From Erysipelotrichaceae bacterium (GTDB lineage Bacteria; Bacillota_I; Bacilli_A; Erysipelotrichales; Erysipelotrichaceae): a DNA stretch of 33,204 bases. The notes under the pieces were generated by a model, which worked only from the letters and a program-made list of their open reading frames with translations, had not been told where the DNA came from and did no database searches. The DNA is taken from assembly GCA_015058875.1 (NCBI GenBank), contig SVBN01000030.1:1-33204 (forward strand), read 5' to 3'. Position numbers and translations under genes: made by a program. This document shows, one piece after another, positions 16,481-24,512 of the stretch (position 1 is its first letter; each line of letters opens with the position of its first letter).

Positions 16481-17473
16481 ATGAAACGAGTTACCATATA
16501 TGATGTCGCAAAGGAAGCCGGTGTCTCCCTCGCCACAGTTTCGCGTGTGATCAACGGCAGCAATGTTGTGAAGGCACCGACCCAGGAGCGCGTGCAGGCA
16601 GCGATTGAAAAGCTCGGCTACAAGCCGAATGCGATTGCGCAGGGTCTGGCCCTTCAGAAAACCACAACCATCGGTCTGGTAGTTCCGGAAGCCAGCTTCA
16701 CCTATACAGGGCAGATTATCAATGGTCTGATTGATGTTGCGAAAATATACAATTACAACATTATGCTTCATACAATCACGGAGGGTATAACCAACGTGAA
16801 CGAAATTGTTGAGGAAATCATAAAGAGCAGAGTCGACGGCGTCATTGTTTACAACGATAAGCTGATGATGCCGGAGATTGAACAGCTTTCCAAATACAAT
16901 ATTCCGATTGTCGTTATCGGAAACAGAGTCAGAGCCGACAATGTGTGCTGTGTCTATGTGGATATTGAAAAGGCGGTTTATGAACTGACGCTGAAATATC
17001 TGGAAGAAGACAAGACGGAAATCGCAATCATCGAAGACAGAAAGAATCATTACTCCTGCCAGCAGATGATCCGCGGCGCTGAGCGGGCGTTTGAAAAGAA
17101 AGGCCTGAAATTCAACGGATTTCTGGAAATCCCTTCGGATACCCGTACAAGCTATGCATTCCTGTCGAAGTGGCTGAAGGATCACCGCTACCAGGTGATG
17201 ATCGGCAACCGCGACTCCCAGGCAATGGCGATTGTGAATACGGCAAGGGAAAACGGAATCTCCGTACCGGACGATATGGAAGTTGTATGTGTCATCGATA
17301 CCAAGTACAACACCATGATGCGTCCGCAGATCTCCAGCTTCTCGATTCCGTCCTATGATCTCGGCGCAGTTTCGATGCGTGTGATGACGAAGATGCTTCA
17401 GAACCAGGATGATATTCATCCGGAGACCGAACTGAGCTATCTTTTCACACCGCGTCAGACAACGAAGAATTGA
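16481..17473 (+). CDS. ccpA: LacI-family regulator, probable CcpA
   Basis: This 330-residue DNA-binding repressor/activator is probably the catabolite control protein that binds cre sites with HPr-Ser-P. The helix-turn-helix is at residues 3-25 (VTIYDVAKEAGVSLATVSRV), followed by the hinge GYKPNAIAQGLA. The effector domain carries TTTIGLVVP, YNYNIMLH and VDGVIVYN. Near the C-terminus are NTMMRPQISSF, YDLGAVSMRVMTKM and the closing RQTTKN, all close to Bacillus CcpA. The murC-ytxG-ytxH-ccpA-tyrS order supports orthology. CAGGAGGAG precedes ATG 16481. No separate promoter fits in the 25-base gap, so it is read from 14792-14820. Another LacI-type sugar regulator cannot be fully excluded. Confidence 0.85.
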   Translation: MKRVTIYDVAKEAGVSLATVSRVINGSNVVKAPTQERVQAAIEKLGYKPNAIAQGLALQKTTTIGLVVPEASFTYTGQIINGLIDVAKIYNYNIMLHTITEGITNVNEIVEEIIKSRVDGVIVYNDKLMMPEIEQLSKYNIPIVVIGNRVRADNVCCVYVDIEKAVYELTLKYLEEDKTEIAIIEDRKNHYSCQQMIRGAERAFEKKGLKFNGFLEIPSDTRTSYAFLSKWLKDHRYQVMIGNRDSQAMAIVNTARENGISVPDDMEVVCVIDTKYNTMMRPQISSFSIPSYDLGAVSMRVMTKMLQNQDDIHPETELSYLFTPRQTTKN

Positions 17474-17498
17474 CATTCCGGAATCGGATTGTTATCAT
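17470..17498 (+). promoter_or_regulatory. Promoter of the tyrS T-box transcript
   Basis: A perfect TTGACA (17470-17475) and TATCAT (17493-17498) are 17 bases apart. The -35 box overlaps the stop codon of ccpA (TGA 17471-17473). Transcription would start near 17505. Confidence 0.8.
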
Positions 17499-17504
17499 TC
17501 ATTC

Positions 17505-17728
17505 AGCGTTGAAAGGAACAAGTACTCTGAAGAAAGCTGATACAGAGACGTCCCGGCCGGTGAAAGGGAACAGCGGATCTTCAGTCAGGAATACATCCCG
17601 GAGCTTCCTGTCTCAAAAGGCAGGACGTGCGCGCCTGCGTTAAAGGCATAGATGAGTGCATGATTTTCATGAACTAAGGTGGTACCGCGCTGAAGGCGTC
17701 CTTAGAGCAATAAGGACGCTTTTATATA
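17505..17728 (+). promoter_or_regulatory. T-box leader (tyrosine-tRNA sensing) with attenuator
   Basis: The 14-base T-box AAGGTGGTACCGCG is at 17676-17689, canonical. It is followed by the terminator stem GCGTCCTTA (17696-17704) with TAAGGACGC (17711-17719) and TTTTA. The T-box bases would pair instead into the antiterminator when uncharged tRNA is bound. Stem I is built from bases near 17530 and 17610 (GAAAGCT with AGCTTC). A tyrosine codon TAC at 17592-17594, in a GGAATACATC context on the 3' side of stem I, is the likely specifier. This agrees with the tyrS gene downstream. Uncharged tRNA-Tyr should raise tyrS expression. Confidence 0.93.
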
Positions 17729-17748
17729 TGCGTCCGGAAAGGGAGATT

Positions 17749-19002
17749 ATGGAATTTATTGAAGAACTGAAATGGCGCGGCCTGGTCAAGGACTGCACCG
17801 ACTATGACGGTCTGGTGGAACAGCTGAAAACGCCGACTGTTATCTACTGCGGATTCGATCCGACAGCGGATTCCCTGCATGTCGGTCATCTCCAGCAGAT
17901 TATCCTGCTGAGAAGATACCAGAATGCCGGACACAGACCGATTGCGTTATGCGGCGGATTTACCGGAATGATCGGCGACCCCCGTCCGACAACCGAGCGC
18001 AAGCTGCTCACACATGAGGAAGTGCTGCATAATGCGGACTGCATCCGTGGCCAGCTGGCAAAATTCCTGACATTTGACGGTGATAACGCCGCTATTATGG
18101 AAAACAACAACAACTGGCTCGGTGATATGAACCTGCTTTCCTTCCTGAGAGACTACGGCAAGCTGTTCAATGTTTCCTACATGATCAACAAGGACACCAT
18201 CCGCAAGCGTCTGGATTCCGGTATTTCCTATACCGAATTCAGCTACACGATCCTGCAGGCAATTGACTGGCTGTTCCTTTACAGAAGACATCACTGCCAG
18301 ATCCAGATCGGCGGCTCCGACCAGTGGGGCAACCTGACAAGCGGTCTCGAACTGATCCGCAAGGAAGAGGGCGAGGAAGCGCGTGCCTTCGGCATCACTT
18401 CACCGCTGATCACCAAGTCCGACGGTTCCAAGTTCGGCAAGTCCGAGGGAAAGAATGTCTGGCTTGATCCGGAACGCACCAATGCCTATGAGTTCTATCA
18501 GTTCTGGGTCAATACGCCGGATTCCGATATCATCGACTACCTGAAGCGTCTGAGTCTGAGAAGCCCGGAAGAAATCATGGCACTGGAAGAAGCGATGAAG
18601 GAACATCCGGAGCAGCGTGCAGCCCAGAAGGCGCTGGCGGAAGAACTCACAGCCATGGTTCACGGTCAGGAAGGACTGGAAAAGGCAGTGCGCATTACCG
18701 AGACACTGTTCCGCGGCGACATCATGTCACTGAGCGGTGCCGAGATCAAGGACGGTCTGGCGGATGCGCCGAAGAGCGAAGTCGCGGACGGCACAACCGT
18801 CATCGATGCTCTTGTTCTTTCCGGTGTATGCAAGTCCAAGGGCGAGGCAAGAAAGCTGATCCAGCAGGGCAGCGTGCAGGTCAACGGACAGAAGGTGACG
18901 GACATTGCGGCACTCATGAATAAGGCCGAGGCAATTGACGGGGAGTTCTCCATCCTGAAAAAAGGCAAGAAGAACTACACGATTATTACGTTTGAAGCGT
19001 AA
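17749..19002 (+). CDS. tyrS: Tyrosyl-tRNA synthetase
   Basis: This 417-residue cytoplasmic class I synthetase charges tRNA-Tyr. The HIGH-type motif is HVGH at residues 44-47 within CGFDPTADSLHVGH. The tRNA and amino-acid pocket has QAIDW and QIGGSDQWGN. The KMSKS-type loop is KFGKS at about 228-232. An S4 RNA-binding domain closes the protein (about 350-417, SGVCKSKGEARKLIQQGSV). ATG 17749 is chosen because AAAGGGAG precedes it and MEFIEELKWRG matches the TyrRS N-terminus; in-frame starts from 17656 lie inside the T-box leader. A terminator follows. Confidence 0.97.
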   Translation: MEFIEELKWRGLVKDCTDYDGLVEQLKTPTVIYCGFDPTADSLHVGHLQQIILLRRYQNAGHRPIALCGGFTGMIGDPRPTTERKLLTHEEVLHNADCIRGQLAKFLTFDGDNAAIMENNNNWLGDMNLLSFLRDYGKLFNVSYMINKDTIRKRLDSGISYTEFSYTILQAIDWLFLYRRHHCQIQIGGSDQWGNLTSGLELIRKEEGEEARAFGITSPLITKSDGSKFGKSEGKNVWLDPERTNAYEFYQFWVNTPDSDIIDYLKRLSLRSPEEIMALEEAMKEHPEQRAAQKALAEELTAMVHGQEGLEKAVRITETLFRGDIMSLSGAEIKDGLADAPKSEVADGTTVIDALVLSGVCKSKGEARKLIQQGSVQVNGQKVTDIAALMNKAEAIDGEFSILKKGKKNYTIITFEA

Positions 19003-19030
19003 GCAGCTGTCTGAAAATGAAGATGAAATA

Positions 19031-19061
19031 GCGGGATCCGCATCATGCGGACCCCGTTTTT
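19031..19061 (+). terminator. Intrinsic terminator of tyrS
   Basis: CGGG-A-TCCGCA (19032-19042) pairs with TGCGGA-C-CCCG (19046-19056), followed by TTTTT. One internal mismatch interrupts an otherwise GC-rich stem. Confidence 0.85.
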
Positions 19062-19161
19062 CTGAAGACGGATGCACGGCAGCGGACGAAACATGCATAT
19101 GCTGAAGGCAAAAAAAGATACAGAAAGCAGTGATCTGACATGAGTTGGGAAGGCACAGCTA

Positions 19162-19170
19162 TGTTATAAT
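19162..19170 (+). promoter_or_regulatory. Extended -10 promoter of the second lipoprotein gene
   Basis: TGTTATAAT contains a perfect -10 hexamer (19165-19170) with the TGN extension. No -35 at standard spacing is convincing (TTGGGA at 19145 is only 14 bases away). Confidence 0.55.
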
Positions 19171-19187
19171 CCTTACGAGGTATTGTT

Positions 19188-19781
19188 ATGCGCAGATTTC
19201 TGATAAGTCTGACCGTGCTCCTTTTCTTTGTGACGGGATGCTCACGCGGCAGAAATGACAGTGAAAAAGCGGCGCAGACCGCATATGAAGGGTATTATAA
19301 GGCGATTGAGGAGAATGAACGCTTCGCAGCTTCCTCGCTTTATTATCATATCAGTGCCCAGATGAGCAATATGCCGGATGGAACCCACCGGTATTATGTT
19401 TTTCTGGATGATGCCCAGGTTGCCATGTATGACGTTGTCATGATGGCAGTGGAGAACAATATCACATTTGACCGTTCGCAGAAGATGATGCCGAGCGTGG
19501 GAATCTTTGATACGACGGAATACAGTCTGATTCCGTACCAGTCCAATTCCGATGCCGGATTTGTCAAGGGCCTGGTGCTCGGGGGAGAATGCGAAGACAG
19601 GGAAATCCTTCTGAAGATTCTGGTGGAATGGAAAGACCGGAACCATGAGAAGGTGACAAGAGAGTTTCTTTCAATGAAACTGACGCCGGACGGATTCAGC
19701 TGGCCGGAAGAGAATATTACGGAAACACCTGCACCGGCAGAGGAAACTGCGGAACCTGAGGAGAGTGAAGAGAATGAGTGA
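19188..19781 (+). CDS. Uncharacterised small lipoprotein with acidic tail
   Basis: This is a lipid-anchored exported protein of 197 residues. The signal peptide MRRFLISLTVLLFFVTGC ends in the lipobox VTGC with the lipidated cysteine at residue 18. The mature domain has no recognised family. Visible features are YEGYYKAIEENERFAASSLYYHIS near residues 34-57 and a C-terminal Pro/Glu tail (ETPAPAEETAEPEESEENE). ACGAGG precedes ATG 19188. Its 3' end overlaps the flippase start by eight bases, using the same ATGAGTGA arrangement as the ytxG/ytxH junction. Coupling to a MurJ-type flippase suggests an envelope role, which is inference. Confidence 0.75.
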   Translation: MRRFLISLTVLLFFVTGCSRGRNDSEKAAQTAYEGYYKAIEENERFAASSLYYHISAQMSNMPDGTHRYYVFLDDAQVAMYDVVMMAVENNITFDRSQKMMPSVGIFDTTEYSLIPYQSNSDAGFVKGLVLGGECEDREILLKILVEWKDRNHEKVTREFLSMKLTPDGFSWPEENITETPAPAEETAEPEESEENE

Positions 19782-21417
19782 ACAGTCAGGAAGAATCAAG
19801 CAGTCATTTGTGGCCGGTTCACTGACCAGCTCCGCAGGCGTTTTCCTTGCGAAGGCAATCGGTCTTTTTTATGTCATTCCGTTCACCGCACTGGCCGGTG
19901 AATCGAATATGATTTTCTATTCCGCACCGTATACGTATTACAACGTCCTTCTGCAGATATGCTCGGCGGGACTGCCGTATGCGATTGCGGCCATCATTGC
20001 AAAATATGCAAGCCGTGATGATTATAAGACGGTTATGCTGGTCAGAAAGCTGTCCACCGGGATCCTGAGCGTATCCGGCTTCCTGATGGCGGTGATTTTC
20101 TTCCTGATCTCCCGTCCGCTTGCCGGACTGGTGCTCGGGGAAGGAGGATCGCCGGCGGATATCGCGACGCTGCGGACAAGCTTTGTCATTCTTTCAATAG
20201 CGCTGTTCCTTGTTCCGATCCTGTATTCCTACCGCGGGTTTTATCAGGGACTGAAGGAACTGAAGGTCTATGCGAGCTCGCAGGTTCTTGAACAGATTGC
20301 CAGGGTTGCAGCATTGCTCGGACTCGGATTCATTGCCGTCCGCGTGCTGCGGATGAACAACATCTGGGCAGTCTACATGGCCATACTTGCGACTTCAATC
20401 GGCGCGGCTGCGGCGATCCTGTATTACATTGCTTTTGACCGCCGGCATATCGGGCCGATCTCCAGAAAAGCCCGCGCCCAGTCATTTCCCGCCGCAAAGC
20501 GCGGTGATATTCTGAAGGAACTGTTCGCATTCGGTCTGCCGTATCTGTTTGCGGCGATTCTCGGCAATTCCCAGACACTGGTCAATACAAATTTCTTTGT
20601 TTCAACCATGACGCGTCTCGGCATGGAGCAGGCAAATGCCCAGCTGATACTGGGAATCATGGAAGTGCAGTGCGATAAGCTGACCTCCATTCCCCAGGTG
20701 CTCGGCGCCGGTTTCTCCGTCGGTATTGTTCCGTATATGACTGTCGCCCTGGAGAACAGGAACTGGAAGGAACTGCGGAAAAATGTGCGCTCCTGTCTTG
20801 AAACTGTTCTGTATATCGGCGTTCCGGTCTGTTTCTGCATGTCCGTTCTGAGCCGCCCGGTTTATTATGTGATGTACGGAAACGCCAATCTGGATTACGG
20901 CGCAAATGCGCTCTCCTATGCGGCATTGCTGGCGCTGGTGACGACATTGACGCCGATCTGCTCGTCCATGATGATGACGCTGCATCTGAGAAAGGAAAGC
21001 ATCTTCTATCTGCTCATCGGATTTGTCGTCAAGTGTGCGACTTTCTATCCGCTGCTGAGATACGTCGGCTATCCCGGTGCGATTCTTTCTTCTGTGCTCT
21101 GCAGCAGCACGATCATTTACCTGAGCCTTGCCAAAATCAAGAACCGCTTTGAAGTGGAATACGGTCCGACGATCCTGCGTTTCTTCAAGATGTTCCTGGC
21201 ATGCATGGCAATGAACGGATTCTTCGCCGTTCTGAACCTTGCGGGATTCACATTCTCCGAAACATCCAGACTGCTTGCGCTTTGCCAGCTGGCCGGTGTC
21301 GGCGCTGTCGGCATCCTGATCTATCTGATCGTTTCTTCCGCAATGAAGGTGCCTCAGGCAGTCTTCCACAAATCGGTTCCGGCACTTTTCCGCAGCCTGC
21401 TGAAGAGGGGACGCTGA
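19774..21417 (+). CDS. murJ: MurJ/SpoVB-family lipid flippase (YtgP-like)
   Basis: This 547-residue polytopic membrane protein of the MVF/MOP superfamily has about 14 predicted helices. It probably flips lipid II or a related undecaprenyl-linked precursor. The N-terminal half opens with SFVAGSLTSSAGVFLAKAIGLFYVIPFTALAG, a typical SpoVB/YtgP start. The conserved YSYRGFYQGLKE lies near residue 150. ATG 19774 is preferred because GAGGAGAGTGAAGAG precedes it; a GTG at 19765 lies within that element. In Bacillus ytgP lies beside a pseudouridine synthase gene, as here. Other polysaccharide flippases (Wzx-like) are a less likely alternative. Confidence 0.87.
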   Translation: MSEQSGRIKQSFVAGSLTSSAGVFLAKAIGLFYVIPFTALAGESNMIFYSAPYTYYNVLLQICSAGLPYAIAAIIAKYASRDDYKTVMLVRKLSTGILSVSGFLMAVIFFLISRPLAGLVLGEGGSPADIATLRTSFVILSIALFLVPILYSYRGFYQGLKELKVYASSQVLEQIARVAALLGLGFIAVRVLRMNNIWAVYMAILATSIGAAAAILYYIAFDRRHIGPISRKARAQSFPAAKRGDILKELFAFGLPYLFAAILGNSQTLVNTNFFVSTMTRLGMEQANAQLILGIMEVQCDKLTSIPQVLGAGFSVGIVPYMTVALENRNWKELRKNVRSCLETVLYIGVPVCFCMSVLSRPVYYVMYGNANLDYGANALSYAALLALVTTLTPICSSMMMTLHLRKESIFYLLIGFVVKCATFYPLLRYVGYPGAILSSVLCSSTIIYLSLAKIKNRFEVEYGPTILRFFKMFLACMAMNGFFAVLNLAGFTFSETSRLLALCQLAGVGAVGILIYLIVSSAMKVPQAVFHKSVPALFRSLLKRGR

Positions 21418-21418
21418 T

Positions 21419-22132
21419 ATGATGCGCCTGGACAGAATGCTGGCGGAATGCGGCTTCGGAACCAGAAATGAAGTAAAAAAACTGATCCGTTCCGGGTCAG
21501 TTTCCGTTTCCGGTGATATCGTCCGCAATCCCGCCGCAAAGGTGGACGAAGAACATGACAGTGTTGCTGTTGACGGAGAAGAGATCGTTTACCGCAGATT
21601 TGCCTGGTACATGCTGAACAAGCCGAAGGGATATGTCAGCTCCACGGAAGGGGCGGATTCCGTATTGAATCTCATTGCGGAATATGACCGGAATCTGTTT
21701 CCGTGCGGAAGACTGGACAAAGATACGGAGGGGCTTCTGCTCATCACAAACGACGGGGAGCTTGCCCACGAACTGCTTTCTCCGAAGCATCATGTGGAAA
21801 AGGAATATCTGGTAACTGTAAAAAATCCTCTGAAGGAAGAGGATCTGGAAGTATTCCGCAAAGGGATTGTGATCGACGGTGAGGAAGCGTGTCAGCCGGC
21901 GGATTACCGCATAACGGATATATATGAATGCCATCTGATCATCCGCGAAGGCAAGTATCATCAGATCAAGCGGATGTTTGCGGCAATCGGAAATGAAGTG
22001 ACCGGCCTGAAGCGGCTGAGAATGAAAAATCTGGTTCTGGATGAATCACTGGAGTCGGGTGACTACCGGCCGCTGAAGGAAGAGGAACTGGAGGATCTCA
22101 GAAGACGTGTTCCGGAAGATCCGGAAGCGTGA
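21419..22132 (+). CDS. RsuA-family rRNA pseudouridine synthase
   Basis: This 237-residue enzyme isomerises a specific uridine in ribosomal RNA. An N-terminal S4 domain (MRLDRMLAECGFGTRNEVKKLI...) is followed by the catalytic domain. The signature GRLDKDTEGLLLITNDG contains the catalytic aspartate, near residues 98-114. YMLNKPKGYVSS and the KYHQIKRMFAAIGNEV motif are also conserved. The closest class is RsuA (16S position 516), with RluB as the alternative. ATG 21419 and ATG 21422 both fit; AGAGGGGA precedes them. The gene starts one base after the flippase stop. Its last 35 bases overlap the 3' end of ispH on the opposite strand. Confidence 0.92.
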   Translation: MMRLDRMLAECGFGTRNEVKKLIRSGSVSVSGDIVRNPAAKVDEEHDSVAVDGEEIVYRRFAWYMLNKPKGYVSSTEGADSVLNLIAEYDRNLFPCGRLDKDTEGLLLITNDGELAHELLSPKHHVEKEYLVTVKNPLKEEDLEVFRKGIVIDGEEACQPADYRITDIYECHLIIREGKYHQIKRMFAAIGNEVTGLKRLRMKNLVLDESLESGDYRPLKEEELEDLRRRVPEDPEA

Positions 22133-23000
22133 AATCACCGGTTTCTGCATAATGATTCAGAAATGAAATCACCTGGGATGTCAGAATTGTCGGGGTGGAG
22201 GAACCTGCCGTCACCGCGATTGTTCCGGCATCCTTTATCATTTCCTCCCTCAGATCCCGGCATGTTTCGATCATGTATACCCGGGAGATGCCGGCATTGA
22301 TGCCGATCTGTTTCAGCTGATTGGTATTGTTGGAATTCGGATCGCCGACCACAATCAGCACATCGGTATCCGTGAGATTCATAACCGCTCTCTGACGGAT
22401 TTCCGTCGCATTGCATATCTCAGGTGCGGAAACGGCACCGGGGAAGCGCTGCAGGCAGGCGTCCAGTGTTTTCTGCGTGTCGAGGATGCTGAGAGTGGTC
22501 TGGTTGGTAATCAGGATATTCTCAAGTTCTCCCAGGAGGTCAATATCATCCGGACCGCTGACCAGGTGTACCCGGTCACTCAGACCGAGTGCGCCTTCGG
22601 CTTCGGGGTGTCCTTTCTTTCCGATATAAATGACATCGCCGCACTCGGCATGTTTCCGGATCAGCTCATGTGTTTTCAAAACATCCGGGCAGGTCGCGTC
22701 AATCGCTGTCAGTCCTTTTTCCTCAGCCCTGCGCCGGACGGCGTCAGATACGCCGTGGGCTGTAAAGATGACGATCCCGGAATCGATTTCATCCAGCAGC
22801 TCGAGTCTTGTTTTTGTCTTGTCTTCCAGACAGCGGATGCCGAGCTTCCGGCACTCTTCCACAACAAAACGGTTATGGACGATCATGCCGAGCATATAGA
22901 TCGGCTGATCATGATACTGTTCAGCTGTTTCACGGGCGATTCGGATTGCGCGCACAACTCCCTGACAATATCCGCGCGGGGTAACAGGTATTACTTTCAC
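22098..23000 (-). CDS. ispH: 4-hydroxy-3-methylbut-2-enyl diphosphate reductase
   Basis: This 300-residue iron-sulfur enzyme makes isopentenyl and dimethylallyl diphosphate in the last step of the MEP pathway. All three cluster cysteines are present: C12 (GYCQGV), C104 (DATCPDV) and C196 (EICNAT). The substrate-binding H42 (VHNRF), H82 (TAHGVSD), H131 and E133 (GHPEAEG) and the SNNTNQL-type motif are intact. The start is GTG at 23000, because GAAGGAG lies at proper distance and the protein begins KVIPVTPRGYC. The 3' end overlaps the convergent pseudouridine synthase gene by 35 bp. It is divergent from the DEAD-box helicase, and the ispH-helicase-nfo set matches the Bacillus yqfP-yqfR-yqfS region. 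Confidence 0.96.
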   Translation of the reverse strand: MKVIPVTPRGYCQGVVRAIRIARETAEQYHDQPIYMLGMIVHNRFVVEECRKLGIRCLEDKTKTRLELLDEIDSGIVIFTAHGVSDAVRRRAEEKGLTAIDATCPDVLKTHELIRKHAECGDVIYIGKKGHPEAEGALGLSDRVHLVSGPDDIDLLGELENILITNQTTLSILDTQKTLDACLQRFPGAVSAPEICNATEIRQRAVMNLTDTDVLIVVGDPNSNNTNQLKQIGINAGISRVYMIETCRDLREEMIKDAGTIAVTAGSSTPTILTSQVISFLNHYAETGDFTLPDLPEHVF

Positions 23001-23040
23001 TGGCTGAATTCTCCTTCACAAAACGGCAAAAACCGTTATA

Positions 23041-23071
23041 ATCATACTATTGCGGCGATTGCCGCATGCAA
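23041..23071 (-). promoter_or_regulatory. Putative ispH promoter with a palindrome in its spacer
   Basis: On the minus strand TTGCAT (23071-23066) and TATGAT (23046-23041) are 19 bases apart. The spacer holds the perfect inverted repeat TGCGGC-GATT-GCCGCA (23051-23066). The long spacer and the palindrome suggest a controlled promoter; the binding protein is unknown. Confidence 0.4.
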
Positions 23072-23113
23072 TAACATTGTAACCTGCCGGACAGTTTTTG
23101 GAAGAACAGGTTG

Positions 23114-23122
23114 TGATATACT
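23114..23122 (+). promoter_or_regulatory. Extended -10 promoter of the helicase gene
   Basis: TGATATACT gives an extended -10 (TATACT 23117-23122), 20 bases before ATG 23142. The -35 is poor. Confidence 0.45.
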
Positions 23123-23141
23123 TCGAAAGGAGGACATTCTG

Positions 23142-24512
23142 ATGAAAAGATTTGAAGATTTTAATATGAAGCAGAGTACGATGGATTTTATCCGTCTCAA
23201 CGGTTTCACGGAACCGACACCGATTCAGCAGGAAGTCATTCCGGCATTCCTGCGGGGCAGGGATGTCATCGGCCTGTCGAAAACGGGCACGGGAAAAACC
23301 CATTCATTCCTGATTCCCCTGATGGAACGCGTTGATCCGCAGGCCCAGAACGTGCAGGCGGTTATTACGGCACCGACCCGTGAGCTTGCGGCGCAGATCT
23401 ATGAAAACGCCAGAAAAATGCAGGAGATCGAGCCGGAGCTGCGCATCCGTCTGTTTGTCGGCGGACAGGACCGTGACCGTGAGATCCAGCAGCTGTCTGT
23501 TTCCCAGCCGCATATTGCCATCGGTACCCCCGGACGCATCCGCGATATGTTCCTGAATGCCGGAGCACTGCGTATTGAGAATACCGGAATTCTGATCGTG
23601 GATGAAGCCGATATGACATTGGAATACGGATTCCTGGATGAGATCGACGCCTTTGCCGGCAGGATGGCGGATGATCTGGAAATGCTGGCATTCTCGGCAA
23701 CCATGCCGGACCAGCTGAAGCCGTTCCTGAAAAAATATATGCATCATCCGATCACATTCCGGATTTCCGATGATGAGGAATTCAATCCGAAAATCCGTCA
23801 TATTCTGGTGCCGTGCTATCACCATACCTATGCCGAGACTATCAAATCGATTCTGCCGGGCTTTTCGCCGTTTGTATGCCTGATTTTCGCAAATACCAGG
23901 GAAATGGCCGCTGAGATTGCCTCGGCGCTCAGAGCGGACGGAACAGCCGTATCGGAACTGCACGGCGATCTGGAAAGCCGCAAGCGCAAGCAGGCGATGA
24001 AGGAAATTGCCGACAGCCGCCATACCTATGTCGTGTGTACCGACCTGGCAGCCCGCGGCATCGATATTCCGACGGTGACGCATATTATTTCCTGCGGCTT
24101 CCCTAGTGATCTGGAATATTATATCCACCGTGCCGGACGTACCGGCAGAGCGGGCTCAGACGGCATCTGCTATGCGCTCTACCATGAAAATGACGATCAG
24201 GCGATCCGATCCCTGATGAAGCGCGGCATTAAATTCGAGCATTCCAGATACCGGAACGGCGAATGGTCGCAGCTGCGTCCGTACGGACAGAGATTCCAGA
24301 AAAAAGAAGACGAAATGGATAAAAAGATCTCGATGATGATGACCAAGAAGAATACGAAGGTCAAGCCGGGATACAAGAAAAAGCGCAAGGCTGCGATCGA
24401 ACAGCTGCAGAGAAAGAAGCGCCGCGAATTTATCCGTGAAAAGATCAAGGAAGAAAAGAAGGCCAGATACCGCCAGGCGCAGGCGGAAAAGAACCGCGGG
24501 GAAGACAGATGA
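23142..24512 (+). CDS. cshB: DEAD-box RNA helicase, CshB-like
   Basis: This 456-residue ATP-dependent RNA helicase has the motifs in order: F-Q motif (RFEDFNMK; EPTPIQQEVIP), motif I KTGTGKT near residues 45-51, APTRELAAQ, GTPGRI, and the DEAD box VDEADMTLE near 153. SAT follows near 185, then LHGDLESRKRKQAM, DLAARGIDIP and HRAGRTGRAG near 328. A strongly basic tail (residues about 390-456, with many KK and RR) follows and probably binds RNA. ATG 23142 is chosen because GAAAGGAGG precedes it; upstream in-frame codons run through ispH in antisense. Adjacency to ispH and nfo matches yqfR (cshB) of Bacillus. CshB is linked there to cold growth and RNA remodelling. Confidence 0.93.
   Translation: MKRFEDFNMKQSTMDFIRLNGFTEPTPIQQEVIPAFLRGRDVIGLSKTGTGKTHSFLIPLMERVDPQAQNVQAVITAPTRELAAQIYENARKMQEIEPELRIRLFVGGQDRDREIQQLSVSQPHIAIGTPGRIRDMFLNAGALRIENTGILIVDEADMTLEYGFLDEIDAFAGRMADDLEMLAFSATMPDQLKPFLKKYMHHPITFRISDDEEFNPKIRHILVPCYHHTYAETIKSILPGFSPFVCLIFANTREMAAEIASALRADGTAVSELHGDLESRKRKQAMKEIADSRHTYVVCTDLAARGIDIPTVTHIISCGFPSDLEYYIHRAGRTGRAGSDGICYALYHENDDQAIRSLMKRGIKFEHSRYRNGEWSQLRPYGQRFQKKEDEMDKKISMMMTKKNTKVKPGYKKKRKAAIEQLQRKKRREFIREKIKEEKKARYRQAQAEKNRGEDR

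Noticed and set aside
16364-17476. A 370-residue open frame on the minus strand across ccpA
   Set aside because: ccpA on the plus strand has a clear family match; the antisense frame has no recognisable domain.
22566-23141. Upstream extension of the helicase frame
   Set aside because: It runs antisense through ispH; ATG 23142 has a strong ribosome site and the standard helicase N-terminus.
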